Of a DNA stretch of 64,000 nt, positions 57,305 through 64,000 are shown one piece after another. The stretch covers positions 1,798,001 to 1,862,000 of the forward strand of contig NC_016462.1 of the NCBI RefSeq assembly GCF_000226115.1. Direction: 5' to 3'. Position 1 is the stretch's first letter; every line of letters begins with the position of its first letter. Under the pieces are notes generated by a model. It had not been told where the DNA came from. It saw nothing but the letters and a program-made list of their open reading frames with translations, and did no database searches. Made by a program: the position numbers and the translations under genes. This DNA is from Thermothielavioides terrestris NRRL 8126. Its lineage: Eukaryota; Ascomycota; Sordariomycetes; Sordariales; Chaetomiaceae.

Positions 57305-60300
57305 ATGGTCATGGCCAAAACTATTAATGACGAGATGGATTCGGTTACCGAACCCGTGAGAACGGATGACGGGCCGCCCTCCGCCAACTCACCGCCGAGC
57401 ATCGACACCAAGATTGAGCAGACTGGCGAGTGAGTTCGTCCCGTCTCTTATTGAAGTTATTTGTAACGATACCAGGGTTGCAGAGAGGGCGTGGGAGAGG
57501 AAAGAGTCTCATGGAGGAGCTGAAGAGGAGAGGAGAGGAGAGGAGAGGCCTGTTGCCCATTGTCTTTTGTGGAATGGACTCCGACCTCGATTCCTCCCGT
57601 CTTTCCCTCCTCTAGTGACTACTGCTTCTCTGAAATTCCTTTTCTATACTCTTGAGTCTCCATCGCAAAACGAACCAATTTTCTCTGTTCTGTTGGCTTC
57701 AAGCTCGCCTTAGAAGGCTCACATCGTCTTCTACTGTCTAACCTTCTGGTTCGCTCGCTACTTCCTCCGATAGCGGCTAACATGAAGGCTAATGTTCAGG
57801 TCGTTCCTGTCACGGCCACATTCAGAGAGGCAAGTGATTCCCTTCTCCCATGATTTGGCTTTTAAGTCCCTCGATCCTGGCTTCATGTATCTTGTATATG
57901 CACTTGCACCTCCATGACGCTAGTTCTCTTCTCTGTGTCCGAAACCCGCGGTGCTAACCATGGGTCATCATCATGCAGTGATGTGGAGATGACTGAGCAG
58001 ACTCCAGCGTTACTCGAGGCTACTGAGACGTAAGTCATTTGTCCCATGCCGTCGACCAGCTCTCGGTTTCCTGCAACGAACTGCTTTCCGCTCGTATGAC
58101 CCTTGGTTCATCCTGAACAGCCGGTTTGTGACTCAAAGCACCATTCTGACCGTTGTGCACAACACAGCGCCATTGTTTCTGGACAGAAGGAGAAGGCTGA
58201 AAATAGTCCGCCGAACCGACCGGCATCTGTGGACCCTGCCGCGCCCACTTCTGCCGATATATCTCATCCGTAAGCCGACTGCGCCTGCTTCATCCCCTCC
58301 ACGCTTCCTTCCAAACAAACCTCTAACATTGCTCTTTCTCCCAGCATCAGCATGAACGGCAATCGCCAGCAACACAGCGAAATCGGCGCGGCCAACCGCG
58401 CGAACTCCAACGACGACACAAACGAGGACACCCAAGACACCCAAGCGGACAGCCATGAGAGCGCCGCCAATGAGGATACCACCGAAGACCTCAACGAAGA
58501 GCTCACACCTCCACCGGACTCCCCGGTTGAGGAACCGATGAGTCGCACCCCAAGTGTCCCACCCAACGCCCTGCAAGACGAGATCGTTGTGGGCACGAAA
58601 GCTCACGGCAAAACCTCTCCCACGCAGGCTGCCGAGCCAGAAGACGTGGTCATGGGCGAGGCCGAGGACAAGCCGCTCGCTATTCACCATGCAAAGCGGA
58701 AGCGAGCGTCGGGCGTCTATGCCGAGTCTGCTGCGGACAAAGACCCGAGTCCTGCCCCAAGCGAAGAGCTCGACCCGCGCCGGCCTGTCCGGCCCATTAA
58801 GGCACACGGTACGGGCGGTGTCAAGGGGGTCCTGCTCGGCTTCTGGCGTGATTCACCTCCGGAGAACGATGCGGAGAAGCACGCAGTCATCGGCTTCATT
58901 GATGTCCGAGACCGCCTGCGGACGCGCATCCTGCCGTCAACGCGGGATGGCCGCCCTATGGATCCCCGATACCCGATCCCGCCCGGCCCCGGCGGTAGCT
59001 GGGTGACGTTCGACAAGGTCGCCTTCGACGACCACCTTGTCGGCCTCAATCATCATGTAATCAAAGAGTACGTCAAGATCCGCGCCGAGGAATCTCACAA
59101 AGGAGAGACCCCGGAGGAAGACCACAAGCTCGCCCTAGAAGCGGCCGAGTTGGCCGCCGAACGGGTGAGAAGGAACCCGCCGCCAGATGCCGCCACTGCG
59201 CCCTTGGTTGCGTTCGGCGCTGAGATTCCTGCCAATGCTATGCTCCCGAACCGCCCGGAGACGAAGAAGCGCCGCTTGGCTGGGTCCTTTGGGGCTCCCT
59301 CCGACTCGCCGAGCACCTCTCCTCTCACATTAGATCATATCCACAGCACCAGGCCGACCAGGGTTCTGCTCGGTTACTGGAAGCACTCTAGCGAGAAGGA
59401 TCCCAAGGACAAGCATGCCGTGTTCGGGATCCTCGGCGCGAACGACATGTTCAGAGTCAAGCTGACCCGCGAGACCCGGGACGGCCGCACTGTGATCGGC
59501 AACTTCCCCAGCGGCGCAGGCGCGCTCTGGATCCATTGGGACGAGGTCGAGTTCGATCCTCATCTGAGCCACCTCTCGCGTGCCGAGGTGAAGGAATACT
59601 GCCGCATTCGCCAGCGCCAGCTCGATTACGGCGAGCTTCCGCAAGATCGGGTCGCTAACGAGACGAAGGCGGTGTACGAAGCTCAACAACGCGTCGCCCA
59701 GAGTCTTGCTATGGGGGTCTCCTTCCGAAAGGATGACCTCGACCTGCCGCCCATCGCTATGAAGGGTTCGCCGGCAGCCAACGGCAGCCCAAGGTCCTCC
59801 TCTTTCGCCGCTTCCAAGGCAACCGAAGAAAGCCGCCCGGCGCCGATGCCCTCCAACCAAGGCTCGCCTCCCCGACCCGCCTCGGGCCGTCATCCTCTCC
59901 CCAACATCGAGTTCCGCGCGGCCAACCGGCACCCGGCAGGCCCCAGCCCGGCCGTCCTCGAGCGGACCAACTCGCTCGCGCGCCGCGAGATAGCCCGACT
60001 CGAGGCGGCCCAAGCCCGCGCCGACCTGCGCGCCGCCAGCCGCGAGGCGTCGCTCGCTCCCGCAGGAAACCCCTCCTCTTCCTCTGGCGCCACCGGCAGC
60101 GCCAGGCGCCCTCACAACAACGACAACGCCAACGCAACGAGCAGCAGCAACAGCGGCAGCAGCGGCCACGACGTGTCGCACTTCCAGGACAACGTGTCGC
60201 GGCTGAACAAGATCTGGGAGGCGCAGGAGGCGCAGCGCATCCGCGCCGGCGTCGAGGACGCCAAGATCTACGGCGGCGTCAAGTACCAGCGCAAGCAGAG

Positions 60301-60403
60301 CGGGCCGTTCCAGGGCAAGCTCGTCTCGCAGGGCACCATCATCACCATCGACGGCGAGGACTATGTCGAGTACCGCGTGCTGACGAAGCCGACCTTTTTC
60401 TGA
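57305..60403 (+). CDS. Uncharacterised protein with a duplicated ~85-residue domain (778 aa)
   Basis: I do not recognise the family. Four exons close in frame: 57305-57429, 57979-58029, 58168-58269, 58345-60403; all splits are phase 2. A possible extra 30-nt exon lies at 57800-57829. The N-terminal 250 residues are acidic and disordered. Two clearly homologous segments follow: A (about residues 253-340), with VLLGFWRDS, KHAVIGF, TRDGRP, SWVTFDKVAFDDHL and VIKEYVKIR; and B (about 432-515), with VLLGYWKHS, KHAVFGI, TRDGRT, LWIHWDEVEFDPHL and VKEYCRIR. Basic clusters KRKR (about 209) and KKRRL (about 400) could be nuclear signals. A low-complexity Ser/Ala/Arg region leads to a second conserved-looking C-terminus, from KIWEAQEAQRIRAGVEDAK to a final beta-rich GTIITIDGEDYVEYRVL. 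Nuclear location is inference; the start may instead be the second ATG at 57311. Confidence 0.82.
57524..57549 (+). repeat. GAGAG/AGGAG pentanucleotide run in an intron
   Basis: About five tandem AGGAG units lie in the first intron of the duplicated-domain gene. A simple microsatellite. Confidence 0.7.
57800..57829 (+). other. Possible 30-nt cassette exon with a GC donor
   Basis: Inside the 549-nt gap between the first two called exons, a CTAAC branch-like site (about 57777) is followed by TTCAG at 57799. Thirty bases later comes GAG|GCAAGTG, the same GC-donor form used twice in GYP5. The segment is a multiple of three and fits the phase-2 junctions, adding ten residues with no stop. The downstream intron has its own CTAAC (about 57952). 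Confidence 0.45.
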
Positions 60404-61881
60404 TTTCTTTTAGGACATTTTTTTCCCCATCCCTTCTTCCTCTGAAGGATCAAAAATGGTTGACTGGTTTGGTTCGGTTGGGTTGGGGGTGGTTCGGGTA
60501 TTTGAGCTTCCGGCTCTTGTCGGCTTGCGAGGTTTCGTGGAGCATTGGAGATTAGTGTTAGGGTGTGGTGATTTTTCTACATCCTCTGCTACGTATTCTT
60601 TTTCTCTCCGCACCCTTCATGTGCTCCTTCGCAGGCTGGGTGGGCTCTCCGTTCCCCTCCTCCGTCGCCTTCCCTCAACGTCATGTCTTTGTTTGCTATT
60701 ATTTTACATCTCCTCCCAGCTTCGGGTCTGATATGCCGCTTTAGTTTTTGTGGGTGATTTGCGTGCATGTTCAGGGCGGTTCTTATATACCCCAGACTTT
60801 TTTATCTTCTCTCTCTTTCCCCTCCTTTCCTCACGGCGCGTGTCGCCTTTCCTGATATTATCTCTTTCCTGTTGTATCTGTATCGGACAGGGCTGGTGGT
60901 GTGGCTTGGCGAGGTAATGCAGCGGAGGACAGGCAGCGAACCTCAGAGGGGAGGGAGGGCGTTTGGGAGTTTGGGAGATGGGAAGTACAGGCTGAAGTTT
61001 GAGGTTGGGGTCAATCGGGGGTTGGTCACTCACTGGCCTCGGCGGCTGTGTTGCCCGGTAGTTCAACCTTGCAAGCCTTTTACCTAGCTGGCTAGCTACC
61101 TGGTAGCAAGGGGTTTAGTACGAGATTGCGTCTTAACCCTTCCCCGGGCTAGCCACGACACCCTGGAGGGCTCGATTGGCTTGCTTTCTTTCTGTGTTTA
61201 CTGGCATTAGCGGCGAGACAGAATATGGATTGATGTATTGCCTTCAGGTTCGTGTTGCGCTCGCGCTGCCCGCTCTTGTGTTGCTGTTGGTCCTGCTGCC
61301 GTGTCTAGGCAAAGTGACGTTGAAGTTCGTTCCGTGACGAGAGACGTGGGAACGAAGTCGGAGTTTGAGTAGCATAGTATGCATGGTATTCATTACGGGT
61401 GGCATGACAACCTCTCTACCTAGCATGAGCTCGCCTGACTTCCAATGATCTCGTTGCGCCTGCCCCGATGTGCCTGCTTTCAGAGAAACACTTGTCCAAA
61501 AGGCTACTGTATTTCTCGTAGGTGGCCGGGTAGCCTGTCGCACCTTACTTTTAACCTTTAGGTTACGTGCCTGGAGAAGACACGCCGCACTCCTTGAGCT
61601 CTGGCTTGCCGCGACGCGGTGAATCCTGGAGCACACGCAGGTCGGACCCGAATTACAGTTCCGATAAGCCGTGGTGGCGACGACGCTGTTGGATGGGTTG
61701 GCCGGCAGGCATCAAAGAATAGCTTGAATGAGTCTATAGACAGGGAATGAAACATGGTGATTTGCGCCTCCTATCTCCTCGCCGTCGCTTGTTGCAGCTC
61801 GTACTCCTCATCGAGACCCAAACGAGATATCTTCAACCGACCTTGCCGAAAACCCAAACAACCAAACAAATTACGGCCGGA
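60404..61881. other. Convergent intergenic region, duplicated-domain gene/ZPR1
   Basis: 1.5 kb of 3' flanks. A TTGG/GGTT-rich run near 60470-60500 is the only structure noted. No gene was recognised. Confidence 0.5.
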
Positions 61882-63351
61882 TCATGCGCTCTCCTCGTGC
61901 TTCGCATCCTGCTCGTACCCCTCCGTCTTCATATCCCTCAGCCCTAGCTCCTCCTCCTCCTCTTCCGTCCGCTCATACTCCTCCACCGTCATCTGCTCGT
62001 CCGGCTGGCTCGGGTCGTCCGCCAGGCTCTGCACGTAGCTGCTCGCCAGCGGGTCGGTGAGCACGATGGTGAACTCCTTCTTGCCGCTGACGGCGGCGTT
62101 CAGGTTGCTGAAGAACTCGTCCCAGCGTTTCTTTTCGTCGGCGCTGAGCGAGTCGTTGACGCGGGCGCTCGCGCCGGCGTCAGCGTCGGCCTCGAAGATC
62201 TGGCTGTGCAGATCGTCGCGCACCTGGGTCAGCAAGCCCTCGACGGTGGTGAAGCGCCCGCCGAGCGTGCCCGGATTGACCAAAAGGCTGAGCTCGGGGC
62301 ACTCAAGGACGCAGCTCTCGCTCTTGAGGATGTCGCGGGCCAAGTCCTCGGCCGTCCTGACGCGCAGCGTAACCTTCTTGCCCTTCTCGGGGATCTCGCC
62401 GCCGGTCTTGACGTCGTTGGACTTATATCCGCAGTCGTCGCATGTCGTGTTCATGATGACGACCTGGCGGAAGTGGGGGATGTCAACCATCTTCATGTTG
62501 GTTGTGCAAGGGTGCATGCAGCCCGGGCACGAGGCGGGGAACTGGTAGACCTGGTCCGGGATGATGTTGCCCTGCTCGTCGAGGCCGGTGGTGACGGTGT
62601 CGACGAGGCCGAGGGCGGCGTTCTGCTCTGGTGTGCGGAGAAACTCGCGTTTCTCCCACTTGCCTACGCCATCGCGGGGGTCGGGGGCGATGAAGGAGTT
62701 GCCGGCCGGGTCGTCAACGGCGACGCGGAAGGGGAAGGCCTCGCCAGCGAGCATCTTCCTGCCCTTGGCGATGATTTGCTCAATCTTTTCGTACACCTCG
62801 GGCGCTTCCTCCTTGCGCTTCTGCTGGTCGTATGCGAGGTCGTCGATGACCGTCGTCAGCAACCCCTCGACGTTTGTAAGTTGCCCCTTGCCAGCCGGCA
62901 CCTCCACGTCCAACTCGATGAACTTGACAGTGGCTGTGTCCGATTTGACGACCTGGCGCTCGAAATCGGCCATGGCGGTTAACCGGAGCTCGTAGTGGGC
63001 GCCTTTGAGTTGGAAGGTTCCGGCGGGCTGGATCTCATTGTTGTGGAAACCGCACTTGTCGCATGAGAAGGACATCACGATGATCTCGCGGAAGTAGGGA
63101 ATCTTGGTTAGAAGGAGGCGTGTCACACCCTGCCGGCATCGCGGTCAGCAACGCATTCGCTTCCAGTGGCTAGACGAGGCCGTCTCGTGTTGGTTTCCAC
63201 TTACATTTTCCTGGCAGTTCATGCACAGAGACTCGATCTCTTCCACGACCTTGTCGTCCTCGGCGCCGTCCGTCCCGTTCGGAACGGCCGCCGCGGCGAC
63301 CTTCTCGACCTTCTCGACCTTCTCACCGATCGGGTTGAACAGCTCGGGCAT
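61882..63351 (-). CDS. ZPR1: Zinc-finger protein ZPR1 (464 aa)
   Basis: ZPR1 binds newly made elongation factor eEF1A and is needed for its folding, besides roles in nuclear traffic and proliferation. Exons are 63351-63205 and 63129-61882; the 75-bp intron falls between the two halves of the first zinc finger. The family has two copies of a C4 zinc finger plus alpha-beta domain: copy 1 with C43/C46 (LCMNCQEN) and C72/C75 (SCDKCGFHN), then GTFQLKGAHYELRL and VEGLLTTVIDDL; copy 2 with SCPGCMHPC and TTCDDCGYKSND, then GKKVTLRVRTAEDLARDIL and VEGLLTQVRDDL. The parallel order of the copies is visible by eye. The C-terminal tail (after TIVLTDPLASSYVQSL) is Glu-rich and fungal-type. Length is normal for the family. 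Confidence 0.97.
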
Positions 63352-63652
63352 CTTGTCTGCTATGTGTGGGTAATTCGGGTTGATGCCGTTTTTTGGGTAT
63401 CTCGAGAAAATTTTGGAGGGGTAAGTCTGTCTGCAGGTCTCTTTATGGCGGGGTAACCGTTTGGGCAACGAGACAAGGCGGGCGACGACCCCTCCGGACC
63501 ACCTAAATTGTGCAAATGGTGGGGCCGCCAGTGCCAGGCGCGCTTATGTCATAGGTGACCCCTCAGTGGCCTGATGTTGCTCCAAGCTTCCCGAACGTTC
63601 GGGAAGTCCTGCACAAAGAACAGGCAGCAAGGCAGCGAGGCAGCGTCTGCAC
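63352..63652. promoter_or_regulatory. ZPR1 upstream region
   Basis: About 300 bp between ZPR1 and the next gene upstream on the same strand. It contains the palindrome CCCGAACGTTCGGG at 63591-63604 (exact dyad) and a second GGGGC-type GC-rich stretch; no TATA box is obvious. Confidence 0.5.
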
Positions 63653-64000
63653 TCACTTCTTCTCCATGAAGTCAGCAAGGCTCAATCCTAGCCCAGGCCG
63701 TGCACCCCGCGCGGCGTTGGACTGATCTAACATTGCCAACAATCCTGCCTTCCTGGACTTGGCTCGCTTCTTGCTGCTTGCATTCGCGCTGGCCCTTTGT
63801 GAAGCAGTTTGCTGGGGGCCGCCAAGCAAGGACGAGCTCACTCCCGGCCCCGAGGCCTTGGAAACTTGGGCCACCTTAGCTCGGCGTCTCGAGATAGGAG
63901 CCGGGGGCGGCAGCTTGACCTCTGTCTGCCTGCCACAGTGTGCGCAAGCGATGGCTTTCGTCGGGCCTGACGAGCGAGGCTGCGAGCGAGCCTTTGCGCC
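63653..64000 (-). CDS. C-terminal part of a possible RNase P/MRP Snm1/Rpr2-like protein (5' end outside window)
   Basis: The frame enters from the window edge and runs 115 residues to a stop at 63653. The visible part begins with a basic stretch, then TKAIACAHCGRQTEVKLPPP, one CxxC pair that looks like the second half of a zinc ribbon, followed by a Ser/Ala/Lys-rich tail with KKRAKSRKAGLLAMLDQ and a conserved-looking end LGLSLADFMEKK. The RNase P/MRP Rpr2/Rpp21/Snm1 family has a zinc ribbon followed by a basic tail of this kind, so that is my best guess. The first half of the ribbon is outside the window, so other zinc-ribbon proteins remain possible. It is in tandem with ZPR1, 301 bp apart. 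Confidence 0.5.
   Translation of the reverse strand, partial: GAKARSQPRSSGPTKAIACAHCGRQTEVKLPPPAPISRRRAKVAQVSKASGPGVSSSLLGGPQQTASQRASANASSKKRAKSRKAGLLAMLDQSNAARGARPGLGLSLADFMEKK

Overview
The window is nuclear DNA of a filamentous ascomycete. Short introns (mostly 50-130 bp) carry GTRNGT donors, CTAAC/CTGAC branch sites and YAG acceptors. Coding sequence is GC-rich, and the ribosomal protein, V-ATPase and HECT ligase sequences look like Sordariomycetes, probably Sordariales/Chaetomiaceae (inferred from protein character; no search was run). I see no transposase, reverse transcriptase, CRISPR array, rRNA, convincing tRNA, or cluster of secondary-metabolism or toxin genes.

Layout: 3' end of LSC2 (+, 1-841); a possible 83-residue small gene (+, 2538-2789); a six-exon uncharacterised gene (+, 4735-7504); GYP5-type TBC Rab-GAP (+, 9768-12705); RPS8 (-, 14076-15035); the giant HECT ubiquitin ligase TOM1/HUWE1 (-, 16010-28751); RPS6 (-, 30573-31670) divergent from DPH1 (+, 32205-33582); CTF8 (-, 33792-34469); secreted aldose 1-epimerase (-, 35375-36707); VMA2 (-, 38353-40213) divergent from cyclophilin CWC27 (+, 40984-42597); heat-shock factor HSF1 (+, 44008-46384); PPIL3-type cyclophilin (-, 47536-48173); an arrestin-like gene (+, 50226-51614); SEN54 (+, 52854-54518); an uncharacterised gene with a duplicated domain (+, 57305-60403); ZPR1 (-, 61882-63351); and the 3' part of a possible RNase P/MRP Snm1/Rpr2-like gene (-, 63653-64000). 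Exon models were built by hand by requiring consistent splice sites and reading phase; every complete spliced model closes in frame.

Most genes are housekeeping: translation (RPS6, RPS8, DPH1), RNA processing (CWC27, PPIL3, SEN54, perhaps the last gene), ubiquitin and vesicle traffic (TOM1, GYP5, arrestin-like), and chromosome cohesion (CTF8). They are not a pathway cluster. The unusual material is in gene structure: a 7-nt microexon in RPS6, an 8-nt microexon in RPS8, a 20-nt exon in VMA2, two GC-AG introns in GYP5, and a possible 30-nt cassette exon with a GC donor in the 57.3 kb gene. The best candidate for undescribed protein biology is the duplicated domain of about 85 residues at 58823-59611. 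Several non-coding repeats (3.7-4.3 kb, 29.5 kb, 34.5 kb, 36.8 kb) are also reported.
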